The translations under genes and the position numbers were made by a program. Of a stretch of 12,517 bases of DNA, positions 1-6,738 are shown in pieces (position 1 is the first letter of the stretch; every line of letters begins with the position of its first letter). The notes under the pieces were generated by a model, which was not told where the DNA came from, did no database searches, and was given only the letters and a program-made list of their open reading frames with translations. The DNA lies in NCBI GenBank assembly GCA_947632495.1, contig CANRPL010000037.1, forward strand, positions 1 through 12,517, given 5' to 3'. This DNA is from an uncultured Bacilli bacterium. GTDB taxonomy: Bacteria; Bacillota_I; Bacilli_A; RF39; UBA660.

Positions 1-69
1 TAATTACATTTTAACTATATCATATTGCTTTCTATTTTTTATTTATTTTTGTCTCACATCATTTACAAT

Positions 70-99
70 TATACAAAGTACTAGCTAATACTAGTACTT
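70..99 (-). terminator. Hairpin overlapping the carboxypeptidase stop codon, possible terminator
   Basis: A perfect 9-bp inverted repeat (76-84 with 91-99) is separated by a 6-base loop. The last codons and the TAG stop of the carboxypeptidase gene (91-93) form the 5' arm on the minus strand. The tract after the hairpin is only modestly T-rich (TTGTATAATT), so termination may be weak. The rest of positions 1-75 is AT-rich and I see no gene in it. Confidence 0.5.
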
Positions 100-969
100 A
101 CTATCTATTCCTAAATATTCTTCTAAAGTAATCCAATTTCCATTGTTATATAAATTAACAGCTTCATCACCGATATAACGGAAATGCCATGGCTCGTACA
201 TATAACCAGTAATTGATTGTTTACCTTTTGGATAACGTAAGATAAAACCATACTTGTAACAGTTATTAGCTAACCACTTGCCAGCTTTTGTCTCACCAAA
301 AGAATCAGATATCTTATTTAAATCAGCCGCTAGTCCACTTTGGTGTTCAGAGTGACCAGGACGAGCTGAATAAGTATCAGCTTCAGCTTTACCATCCCGT
401 TTAACATAATTGTTGTATAAAGTGTTTTGGGTACTATATGAACGATAGCCACTGACAACACTTAAAGTTACGCCATCTTTTTGGGCAGCTTTCTTCATTT
501 CATTATAAGCAATAGTAAATTCACTTTTTAAGCCACCAGGAGCATAACTTTTAGGTAAAGCATATGTCTTATTAGCGATTAAAATACCATTGACATAGTA
601 TATGCCATCTTTTTTAACAATATCGTAACCTTTAGTAGTCTTACCAACAACTTCCGTAGTTGAAGTACTATTAGATGGTTTAGCGCTATTGGAAGGCTTT
701 GAACTATTGGATGGTTTAGAACTTGTAACATTGCTTGTTACAACATTAGAATTACTTACACTATTAGAATCACTTGTAATATTACTATTGCTTGCGCTAG
801 TAACATTAGATTCACTGACATTAGAAACATTACTAGAACTTTTAGGTGCTGGTTGATCTTTATCATCATGTCCTATTTTAATCATTAAAATATAAGCTGC
901 TAATACAAGAAAAGCAATAAAGACGATTACTCCTAAAGCTCCCACTAATTTCTTACTTCTTCTTTTCAT
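91..969 (-). CDS. Membrane-anchored D-alanyl-D-alanine carboxypeptidase, VanY/M15B family
   Basis: The product (292 aa) should be a zinc D,D-carboxypeptidase that trims the terminal D-Ala from peptidoglycan stem peptides outside the cell. It has a basic N-terminus, one membrane helix at about residues 8-30, and no obvious signal-peptidase site, so it is probably anchored by that helix. A Ser/Asn-rich linker (about 44-105) follows, ending in three hexapeptide repeats (KPSNSx, about 85-102). The catalytic domain (about 110-285) has the family hallmarks: SGYRSY (173-178), SEHxxGxAxD with zinc ligands H209 and D216, and EPWHFRY with catalytic E259 and zinc ligand H262. All key residues are present, so it is probably active. 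The ATG at 969 has an AGAGG ribosome site lying in the end of the upstream gene, which it overlaps by 17 bases, so the two are probably translationally coupled. Nothing here shows a link to vancomycin resistance. Confidence 0.93.
   Translation of the reverse strand: MKRRSKKLVGALGVIVFIAFLVLAAYILMIKIGHDDKDQPAPKSSSNVSNVSESNVTSASNSNITSDSNSVSNSNVVTSNVTSSKPSNSSKPSNSAKPSNSTSTTEVVGKTTKGYDIVKKDGIYYVNGILIANKTYALPKSYAPGGLKSEFTIAYNEMKKAAQKDGVTLSVVSGYRSYSTQNTLYNNYVKRDGKAEADTYSARPGHSEHQSGLAADLNKISDSFGETKAGKWLANNCYKYGFILRYPKGKQSITGYMYEPWHFRYIGDEAVNLYNNGNWITLEEYLGIDSKY
668..721 (-). repeat. Three imperfect 18-bp tandem repeats coding the carboxypeptidase linker
   Basis: Three consecutive 18-bp units (668-685, 686-703, 704-721) each begin with CTATT on the plus strand and encode KPSNSS/KPSNSA/KPSNST on the minus strand. 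The units differ at a few bases. They lie at the end of the disordered Ser/Asn linker, between the membrane helix and the enzyme domain. Because the unit is a multiple of three, gain or loss of copies would change linker length without a frameshift. Confidence 0.8.
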
Positions 970-1429
970 ACTTAACCTCTATTTCAAAATTATCCTTTAA
1001 TTTATTTTTATCTAATTCAACAAAAAACATTTCATAATCAATTGGACATGTCTCACTCATATCATGGACATTAACTTTAACAATTGCTTTATTATTACTA
1101 ACCACTACATCATAAATGCCATCTAAATTACCTGGACAATAATCATTTTCAATAACGACAGCTAAATAATCATGATGATTAAAATCAGATTCTTTTAAGA
1201 CCTCTTCAATTTGATAATAATCAACTACCTCAATATAAGAAGCATAATCCTTAAGAAGGACATTACGATACGCTAAAACTTCAGGATCAATACTACCACC
1301 ATCTAAAATACGCAAGTTACTGGTTGGCATTTTATCTTGAATAGCAGGATGATCATTATCCCTCAATAAGAAAATAGCTATTCCTATAACAAAAAGGACC
1401 ATTAAAAGAGGAATTATAGCTTTCTTCAT
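953..1429 (-). CDS. Uncharacterised membrane-anchored extracytoplasmic protein
   Basis: I do not recognise this 158-aa protein. It begins with a short basic stretch and a hydrophobic helix (about residues 4-22), with no lipobox cysteine, so it is probably held in the membrane with its body outside. The rest is acidic and appears alpha/beta with several strands near the C-terminus. It has only two cysteines (C98 in YCPG and C128 in TCPI) in similar Cys-Pro contexts, which could form a disulfide outside the cell. The strand pattern loosely recalls the PrcB C-terminal domain, but that is weak. The ATG at 1429 follows a GGAAG ribosome site at good distance and a consensus promoter. It overlaps the carboxypeptidase gene by 17 bases, suggesting a shared envelope role. 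Confidence 0.75.
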   Translation of the reverse strand: MKKAIIPLLMVLFVIGIAIFLLRDNDHPAIQDKMPTSNLRILDGGSIDPEVLAYRNVLLKDYASYIEVVDYYQIEEVLKESDFNHHDYLAVVIENDYCPGNLDGIYDVVVSNNKAIVKVNVHDMSETCPIDYEMFFVELDKNKLKDNFEIEVKYEKKK

Positions 1430-1451
1430 AACCCACTTCCTTACTATTTAT

Positions 1452-1482
1452 AGTATACCATTTTTTAGGGGTTATGTGTCAA
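1452..1482 (-). promoter_or_regulatory. Sigma-A-type promoter for the membrane protein/carboxypeptidase pair
   Basis: A perfect -35 box TTGACA (1477-1482) and a -10 box TATACT (1452-1457) are separated by 19 bases. The long spacer is offset by an extended -10 (TGG directly before TATACT). The predicted start near 1445 gives a leader of about 16 bases. The -35 box begins 12 bases after the thioesterase stop codon, and I see no terminator between, so some readthrough is possible. Confidence 0.7.
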
Positions 1483-1493
1483 ATATTACCTTA

Positions 1494-1898
1494 TTAATCA
1501 AGATAAAAATAATTCATTCGTGCAGACGCTACTTTATTATCTTCTTCATCAAAAATATCAATTGTATAAAAAGTTACTGTCTTACCATCTTTATCACAAT
1601 GCGCTACAGCTTTTAATTTATTACCTTTGGCTGGTTTATAATAATTGATACTAGCATCCAGAGTAACAATATTACGATTGGTTGTTCTAGCCGCTACACC
1701 ACCAGCCGTATCAGCTAAACCAAAGATAAAGCCACCATGAGCTATTTTAAGTGGATTTAAGCTGGTTTTAGTAATATCCGCTTCAACCACACTATACTGT
1801 TTTTTTACCTCTATAACACGATAGTTATTAGCTATAATATATCCCCCTGCCTCTTCAAGCTGATCTCTTACTTCTTTTAACATTTCATCATCTGTCAT
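1494..1898 (-). CDS. PaaI-type hotdog-fold acyl-CoA thioesterase
   Basis: This 134-aa cytoplasmic protein has the length and motif order of the PaaI (4HBT) thioesterase family, which hydrolyses acyl- or aryl-CoA thioesters. After an N-terminal helix, the signature runs N48, then HGGFIFGLADTA (54-65): H54-G-G heads the hotdog helix, and D63 in the LAD motif is the expected catalytic acid. Strands follow (about 77-88 with INYYKPA, 94-101, 106-115 and 122-133), completing the fold. Family members act as dimers or tetramers of such single domains. The substrate cannot be told, and no neighbouring gene points to an aromatic or fatty acid pathway. The ATG at 1898 is preceded by AGGTGGTGAT, a good ribosome site. 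It appears to be transcribed alone from a modest promoter. Confidence 0.9.
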   Translation of the reverse strand: MTDDEMLKEVRDQLEEAGGYIIANNYRVIEVKKQYSVVEADITKTSLNPLKIAHGGFIFGLADTAGGVAARTTNRNIVTLDASINYYKPAKGNKLKAVAHCDKDGKTVTFYTIDIFDEEDNKVASARMNYFYLD

Positions 1899-1916
1899 AT
1901 CATCACCACCTATACC

Positions 1917-1946
1917 ATTTTACTACAAGATTTTCCTTTTATACAA
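1917..1946 (-). promoter_or_regulatory. Candidate promoter of the thioesterase gene
   Basis: TTGTAT (1941-1946) and TAAAAT (1917-1922) are separated by 18 bases and placed so that transcription would start about a dozen bases before the ATG at 1898. The -35 box partly overlaps the end of the T-tract of the preceding terminator. Both boxes deviate from consensus in AT-rich sequence, so this is tentative. Confidence 0.4.
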
Positions 1947-1973
1947 GAAAAAAAGTTAAGCAATGCTTAACTT
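1944..1973 (-). terminator. Rho-independent terminator of the 118-aa protein gene
   Basis: A perfect 9-bp stem (1953-1961 with 1965-1973) with a 3-base loop is followed on the minus strand by a run of seven T and then CTT. The 5' arm starts within the TAA stop codon of the gene at 1972-2328. The stem is AT-rich, but its perfection, tight loop and T-tract make it convincing. Confidence 0.85.
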
Positions 1974-2328
1974 ATGAATTATAAACAACAAGGCATGCAG
2001 GCTTCGTCGAAGCATCGCCACCCCATATTTCTTTTATCTTTTCTTTATTCAAAATATTTTTTGAACATTTTTGAATAATGGCTTGTGATTTATCACCATT
2101 ACCAGTACGCCATAATTCAATACGTGGACAAATTTTTAAATGCTCTTTGATATATCCGATTAACACCTCGGCATTTTGATCATTGTAAGCCCACTCTAAA
2201 GATGCACAGTTCTTTTTATCGGTATATTTAGAGGCTATGGAAAGATCATTTTCTACAGCTATTTTAATTTGACCATTATCTTCATCTTTTAATTCTCTAG
2301 CACTTGCAAAAAAACGATATAGACTCAT
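1972..2328 (-). CDS. Uncharacterised small cytoplasmic protein (118 aa)
   Basis: I do not recognise a named family. The protein has no signal peptide or membrane segment. It opens with MSLYRFFAS, carries a charged stretch, then a probable helix (about 48-62, AEVLIGYIKEHLK), a strand with IELWR (about 69-73), and ends with WGG...KPACLVVY, which looks like a buried C-terminal strand. This suggests one small alpha/beta domain. I chose the ATG at 2328 rather than an in-frame TTG at 2340, because GGAGGG ends four bases before that ATG and would otherwise lie inside the coding sequence. The gene has its own extended -10 promoter with an inverted repeat at the predicted start, and its own terminator, so it is probably monocistronic and individually regulated. 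Confidence 0.8.
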   Translation of the reverse strand: MSLYRFFASARELKDEDNGQIKIAVENDLSIASKYTDKKNCASLEWAYNDQNAEVLIGYIKEHLKICPRIELWRTGNGDKSQAIIQKCSKNILNKEKIKEIWGGDASTKPACLVVYNS

Positions 2329-2382
2329 TATTCCCTCCAATACATTTCAACCTTATTATCTTTTATGTGTTCACAACTAACC

Positions 2383-2400
2383 AGTAGATTACCATCTACT
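2383..2400. promoter_or_regulatory. Perfect 7-bp inverted repeat at the predicted transcription start: operator or 5' stem-loop
   Basis: AGTAGAT (2383-2389) and ATCTACT (2394-2400) are exact complements around a 4-base centre. The repeat begins where transcription from the -10 box at 2407-2412 should start. It could be a repressor site covering the start point, or form a hairpin at the very 5' end of the mRNA. No T-run follows, so it is not a terminator. Confidence 0.55.
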
Positions 2401-2406
2401 ATTATT

Positions 2407-2415
2407 AGTATACCA
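2407..2415 (-). promoter_or_regulatory. Extended -10 promoter of the 118-aa protein gene
   Basis: TGG followed by TATACT (2407-2412) forms an extended -10 element with no recognisable -35 box at the usual distance. Transcription would start near 2400, giving a leader of about 70 bases. The 11-base string ATGGTATACTA is also present in the promoter at 1452-1482. Confidence 0.55.
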
Positions 2416-2470
2416 TATTTTTAACTAAACGACACGATTATTGTCTATCCTTTTTGTTCCTTGACACTTC

Positions 2471-3571
2471 TTATTTTAAGAAAGATATAATATATACTTT
2501 GACTGCATCATTTGTAGGAGTATCATAACCATCAGATGAAGGATCAATAATATCTTCTTTAAAAAGACGATTCGCTAAAGAAATAGAAAGGTTAAGTGTC
2601 TCTATTTCAACTAAACTTAAATGTTCAATATCAAAAGTTAAAGCACCAATCTCATCATCATCAATATTATCTTCTTTAGCAATAACTTTTAAGATATCTA
2701 ATAGATTTAACTCTCTTAAAGCAAATAATAATAGTTCATAAGAATTTAAACTTAAATGATTATCATCAATAAAACGTTCCATATCTTGTAAGAAAATACA
2801 CTTTTTACGTTCTAAACGCGATTCATTATAATTGTTCCAATTACCCTCTAGATATAGGATATCATTAGTAATACTTTCAATCGCATCTAAATGAAAAGAA
2901 AGATAACTTGCTAATGTTTGATCAAAAAGGCGAACATAATCGATAATAAATTTTTCGATGCCATAAGCTTTTAACTCTTCAAAGGTCTTAAAGCGATGAT
3001 GAATAATCTCCTCAAATTTTCGATTAGGATGATGATAAAAAATAGTATCTAATAATTTACGGGCATAAAAATCTAAAATGATTGGACTTTTTCCATAGTC
3101 AGTGACCACAATAGCGAAGCCTAATCCCATTTTCTTTTTAGAAGCCGGATCTAAAGAGCTATCTAGATAGGCAGCTATTTCAGTATTTTCAACTAGAAAA
3201 AAAGCTAGCGTCTTAAATAAGATAGAATTAAGATCATACTTTCTCTTTTTTACTAAAATATTGGTAACAATAATCATTAATTCCATCGCTTTAATGTCTT
3301 TACTATCACCTAGATAATTAATATAATCCATAACAATTTGCGTTATAAATTCATCATCATCGGCAAATAGTTCAACTACATCACGAACAAATGAATAATC
3401 ATGTTTTAATTTTTCAGAACAAAAATTATACATTTTTTTATCCATTGTTACACGCATAACATCAAGCATAAAAGCTGCATTATTTTCTAGTTCATCAAGT
3501 TCATATCCTACAATATCATTACCATTTATATAATCTAAAACGATTTTTCGATTACATCTTTTCCTTTCCAT
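2471..3571 (-). CDS. Uncharacterised acidic all-helical cytoplasmic protein, linked to the AAA+/VWA operon
   Basis: I do not recognise this 366-aa protein. It is rich in Asp, Glu, Leu and Ile, has no signal peptide or clear membrane span, and seems almost entirely alpha-helical, like a repeat or adaptor protein. Residues about 30-75 (NAAFMLDVMR, then CSEKLKHDYSFVRDVVELF) resemble the helical pattern of DUF4116-type repeats; this is pattern memory only. No catalytic motif is apparent. The ATG at 3571 follows GGGGGAG at ideal spacing. Its start codon lies 86 bases after the stop of the metallopeptidase-VWA gene with no terminator visible between. Its promoter is a near copy of the one driving the AAA+ ATPase gene. 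Both facts suggest expression together with that operon, and perhaps a physical partnership. No terminator is evident after its stop. Confidence 0.8.
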   Translation of the reverse strand: MERKRCNRKIVLDYINGNDIVGYELDELENNAAFMLDVMRVTMDKKMYNFCSEKLKHDYSFVRDVVELFADDDEFITQIVMDYINYLGDSKDIKAMELMIIVTNILVKKRKYDLNSILFKTLAFFLVENTEIAAYLDSSLDPASKKKMGLGFAIVVTDYGKSPIILDFYARKLLDTIFYHHPNRKFEEIIHHRFKTFEELKAYGIEKFIIDYVRLFDQTLASYLSFHLDAIESITNDILYLEGNWNNYNESRLERKKCIFLQDMERFIDDNHLSLNSYELLLFALRELNLLDILKVIAKEDNIDDDEIGALTFDIEHLSLVEIETLNLSISLANRLFKEDIIDPSSDGYDTPTNDAVKVYIISFLK

Positions 3572-3606
3572 TCTCTCACTCCCCCAACATAAACTTTTAA
3601 AAGGCT

Positions 3607-3654
3607 CACATAGTTTCCTATAATAACATAATCATGTACCTTTTTCAATAAAAA
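3607..3654 (-). promoter_or_regulatory. Promoter of the helical protein gene, copy of the AAA+ gene promoter
   Basis: TTGAAA (3643-3648), a 17-base spacer and TATTAT (3620-3625) preceded by TGT form a strong extended -10 promoter. The whole 48-base segment aligns without gaps to 6739-6786 with 43 identities. The five differences are four adjacent spacer bases and one base after the -10 box. The predicted start near 3613 gives a leader of about 42 bases. It begins only a few bases past the stop codon of the upstream VWA gene. Confidence 0.8.
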
Positions 3655-3657
3655 TTT

Positions 3658-4899
3658 TTAAAGGTGTAACACTCTTACTTTTTGCGAATATAAATTTTCT
3701 ATATCAACATGAATATGGTTTACGAAATCTGGTCCAGCCCAATAGGTTCCTTCAGGTTCATTATTAATAATTATCCAAAGAACATCATCATGATCTTTTG
3801 GATAAGTGCCATAACCATCTGTTATGACAATTTTATTAGTTATATCTTCTGAAAAATGACTGGCCATAGCTTCAAAGTTAGTTCCTCCACGGCCACATAT
3901 GCTAAGTTCATCAATGTCGTCTTCTGAACTGATATCATGCCAATCATGAATTCGATCATCACAAAAAGCAATTCGTAAAGAACCATTACCTAAAATATGT
4001 TTGCATTCTCTTAAAATAATCTTAATTAAGGACATTGACATTGAACCACTTGTATCAATGACAACTTCTGTATTCGTATTTTGTTCGGAATTATCATATA
4101 CTTTAGTTAAAATGCCATCCGGTTCAATATCGTAAAACTTAACATTATCATCATCCTTGATAATTAGTTTTTGCGCCAAGACATCCTGCCAACGAATGAA
4201 TGATGGCCTTTTTCCTAATTTAACGCCAGGAAATTTAAGATTAGGTGATATACCAGCTTTACTTCCTAATTGTTGATGATAGTCATTCAATAATGGTTCT
4301 CGCATACCATCATTTTCAGCCATAAGTTCTTTATAATCAGCATCATATAAAGCTTTCTTTTCTTCCTCTGTAAGTGGTGTATCTGATGGGGAAATAGGCA
4401 TATGATATGTATTAGCACCCATCCAAGCTGCAATAAGAGTTAAATAAGGAGCATAACGATGATAAAGATCTTCCATGGAACTATTTAAGACATCGACATC
4501 AGTCATTAACTCTTCTGGTATAGGTATATCATGTGACCTTAAAAGGTCTCTTACTATTTCATCAGGATTATCAATAAAACCACTATAAATTGGTAAACCA
4601 TCACGTTTAAGAAGCTGATTGATAATTGCATCAGCCACAAAATTAGCTAATTCTTTATGCATATTAATAGCGCGATGAAGATGAGCAAAAACGACATGCA
4701 TAATTTCATGAGCGATAATAAACTCTTGCTCAATATCTGAAAAATCGGTAAATAAATCTTGACGATAGTATAATACCCTACCATTAGTAGCGGCCGTTGC
4801 CTGAAAACTATCATCAACCAAAACATATTTCAAGTTCGCTATAATATTTCCAAAGCGTGGATAACGAAATAATACTCTTCTAATTAGATTATTAATCAT
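3658..4899 (-). CDS. Zinc-metallopeptidase-like/VWA fusion protein (DUF2201 type), partner of the MoxR-like ATPase
   Basis: This 413-aa cytoplasmic protein joins two metal-binding modules. The N-terminal domain (about 1-130) has HEIMH (64-68), the zincin HExxH motif, followed by AxFVADAIIN, whose D90 is the likely third ligand; this matches the DUF2201 N-terminal metallopeptidase-like domain. A charged linker (about 165-235) leads to a VWA-like domain (about 275-413) with an intact MIDAS: DTSGS (D282, S284, S286), T340 in RGGTNF and D361 in ITDGYG. The VWA domain should bind a divalent ion and a partner protein. Its start overlaps the stop of the ATPase gene as ATGA, implying coupled translation and fixed stoichiometry. 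Such MoxR/VWA pairs act as ATP-driven chaperones or remodelling complexes. Whether the zinc site cleaves peptides is unknown. Confidence 0.9.
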   Translation of the reverse strand: MINNLIRRVLFRYPRFGNIIANLKYVLVDDSFQATAATNGRVLYYRQDLFTDFSDIEQEFIIAHEIMHVVFAHLHRAINMHKELANFVADAIINQLLKRDGLPIYSGFIDNPDEIVRDLLRSHDIPIPEELMTDVDVLNSSMEDLYHRYAPYLTLIAAWMGANTYHMPISPSDTPLTEEEKKALYDADYKELMAENDGMREPLLNDYHQQLGSKAGISPNLKFPGVKLGKRPSFIRWQDVLAQKLIIKDDDNVKFYDIEPDGILTKVYDNSEQNTNTEVVIDTSGSMSMSLIKIILRECKHILGNGSLRIAFCDDRIHDWHDISSEDDIDELSICGRGGTNFEAMASHFSEDITNKIVITDGYGTYPKDHDDVLWIIINNEPEGTYWAGPDFVNHIHVDIENLYSQKVRVLHL

Positions 4900-6728
4900 A
4901 ATGTACCTAGTTTCTTAACAGCTACACTTTCGGAAGCATTGTTATCGTTATATAGCTTTAAAATACGCTCATTATTACCTTTAGACCAATAATAATCAAA
5001 AACTGACAAATATTCTGATCCAAGTTTTTTAATAAAAGATCTTACCTTATCTACATCTTCATCAGAAACACTTAGTAAAGAAAAAACAGAATTCCAACGG
5101 ATTGATATATCAGTTGATACATCAGCTGGTTTAACTCGATCTTGAAGAATATCTTCAACTGATAATAACTCTAATTGCGTAAAAGCGATAAAACTTGCGG
5201 TAAGACTAGGTCCTATAAAGGCTCTTAAAACATTTGGATTACCACATTCATATAAAGCTCGTGACGCTAAAGCCCATTTACGAGGATCAGCATTGGGAAC
5301 TTGTCCATTATAACTTGTTCGTAAAACTTGATCACCATTAATTCGAATAAAATCGACAATAGCTGGATGAATAGGTCGCGTCTTATCGATAGGATGATAT
5401 TTTAAATACCTTTTTTCACTGTGATTTTTTGAAGCCCAACTCAACCAACTTTCAGCATCTGTCTCAATATAAACATGAGCATAACGGCCAAATAAAGGTT
5501 CACTTAAAGCTGTAGCTGAACGGGATTCGCTCGCTTCATTTCCAGCTGCCACAACAACACAATTATCTGGTATAACAAGACGAAAGCCACCATTGGTCAA
5601 AGTCTTATTAAGTGTTACTTCAAAAGCTACTTTTTGGGTATCTTTAGAAGCATTAGTAAGTTCTTCTAAAAATAAGATATGGACTAAATCGGGGTTTTTA
5701 ACGCTTTTCTCACATAGACTCTTGTACCAATGAGGTTCATATAAACATAATTTTTGCGTCTGAAAGTCTTTAGCGATAATACCGGTAAAACCATCACTTG
5801 AAGTACAACCAAAATCAACAAGCTCTAAATCAGGATCAAGCGCTAAAATACGTTCCGTTTTACCACAACCTGTCTTACCATGAACAAAGACAGGAATATC
5901 ACTTTTAATACATATTCCAATAATATCTTCTTCACTTAATGGATCATATTTAAACTGATAACGATTATTAGTAATTGTCCTTGTTGGATAAGCTAAAGCT
6001 CTTTCTTTATGCTCTAATTCATCGGAAGCACTCTTTAGAAATTGACTATTTAAATTTCTTAATAGATCACTGCTACCTAAAGGTGTAAAACGTGCATTCC
6101 ATTCACTAAGATAAGGCACAATAGCGCAATAGACGAGACGAGCATCAATATCATAAGATAAAGGGATGGGAACAACTTCTAAATAAACATGATCATTTTT
6201 AGATATTTTAGTACCATCCATGGTTACAACATCATCTTTAGCTGCTTCACAATAATTAATAAATTTAATACCCATGGCCTCATATTCTTCAAATTCATGA
6301 TTATCAATTAAATATTTACGACCAGTTTTAATAAGCCAGTCACTCTTTTCTAAAAATAGTTGATTAATAACCGCACTTACATTTGTCGTGATAGCTTTAA
6401 TCGGATATTCAAGAACTAAATCATCAAGATGTTCTTCATCCAAATCATCAATGTCATCAAATGACGCCACAAAACGAACTCCCATACGATTAGTAATCGA
6501 AGTTGTCCAGCCTTGTTCGCCACTATAATTGATGTAACCAACCATCTTCCTCTTGCCATTATTACCTAATTTATCAATCCAATAATTACAAATACCATTT
6601 GGTGAATTGTAAACTCCTTGAAGACGAGCTAAATCAGACGCTATGGCAGAAGCTAACGCCGGATTATTACTCCATCCTAATTTTTCCATCATTTCATCAT
6701 TTAATAGAGTCAACTTATTAATACGCAT
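4896..6728 (-). CDS. MoxR-like AAA+ ATPase with N-terminal DUF6273-like module
   Basis: The 610-aa product is a cytoplasmic AAA+ ATPase. The ATPase core (about 260-510) has Walker A GKTGCGKT (284-291), Walker B ILFLEEL (351-357, with E355 where Asp is usual and E356 as catalytic Glu), sensor 1 at N397 in AAGN, and an arginine finger candidate R415 in LFGRY. This resembles MoxR-family enzymes that pair with VWA proteins. Residues about 1-215 look like another module: CNYWI (47-51), GVRFVASFDDI (83-93), EYPI (107-110), KTGRKY (134-139) and VYLEVVPI (181-188) follow the order of DUF6273-type proteins. I start at the ATG at 6728: it has GGGGTGG upstream and a leader of about 17 bases, whereas the in-frame ATG at 6743 would be nearly leaderless. 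Its stop overlaps the VWA gene start. Confidence 0.9.
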   Translation of the reverse strand: MRINKLTLLNDEMMEKLGWSNNPALASAIASDLARLQGVYNSPNGICNYWIDKLGNNGKRKMVGYINYSGEQGWTTSITNRMGVRFVASFDDIDDLDEEHLDDLVLEYPIKAITTNVSAVINQLFLEKSDWLIKTGRKYLIDNHEFEEYEAMGIKFINYCEAAKDDVVTMDGTKISKNDHVYLEVVPIPLSYDIDARLVYCAIVPYLSEWNARFTPLGSSDLLRNLNSQFLKSASDELEHKERALAYPTRTITNNRYQFKYDPLSEEDIIGICIKSDIPVFVHGKTGCGKTERILALDPDLELVDFGCTSSDGFTGIIAKDFQTQKLCLYEPHWYKSLCEKSVKNPDLVHILFLEELTNASKDTQKVAFEVTLNKTLTNGGFRLVIPDNCVVVAAGNEASESRSATALSEPLFGRYAHVYIETDAESWLSWASKNHSEKRYLKYHPIDKTRPIHPAIVDFIRINGDQVLRTSYNGQVPNADPRKWALASRALYECGNPNVLRAFIGPSLTASFIAFTQLELLSVEDILQDRVKPADVSTDISIRWNSVFSLLSVSDEDVDKVRSFIKKLGSEYLSVFDYYWSKGNNERILKLYNDNNASESVAVKKLGTL

Positions 6729-6738
6729 ATATCCACCC

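Noticed and set aside
1903..1917. GGTATA string as a -10 box for the thioesterase gene
   Set aside because: It overlaps the ribosome site and would place transcription start at the ATG; the boxes at 1917-1946 fit better.
2329..2340. TTG at 2340 as start of the small protein gene
   Set aside because: The strong GGAGGG ribosome site lies just after it and serves the ATG at 2328.
2461..2489. Imperfect hairpin around the stop of the helical protein gene as a terminator
   Set aside because: The stem has a bulge and no T-tract follows on either strand.
3650..3660. AT palindrome just after the metallopeptidase-VWA gene as a terminator
   Set aside because: It is a simple A-run/T-run with no stable stem and lies at the edge of the duplicated promoter.
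4896..4899. TGA read as tryptophan (genetic code 4)
   Set aside because: Trp is TGG throughout long conserved proteins and no in-frame TGA occurs in them; the single TGA here is a stop in an ATGA overlap. Reading through it would add only four residues.
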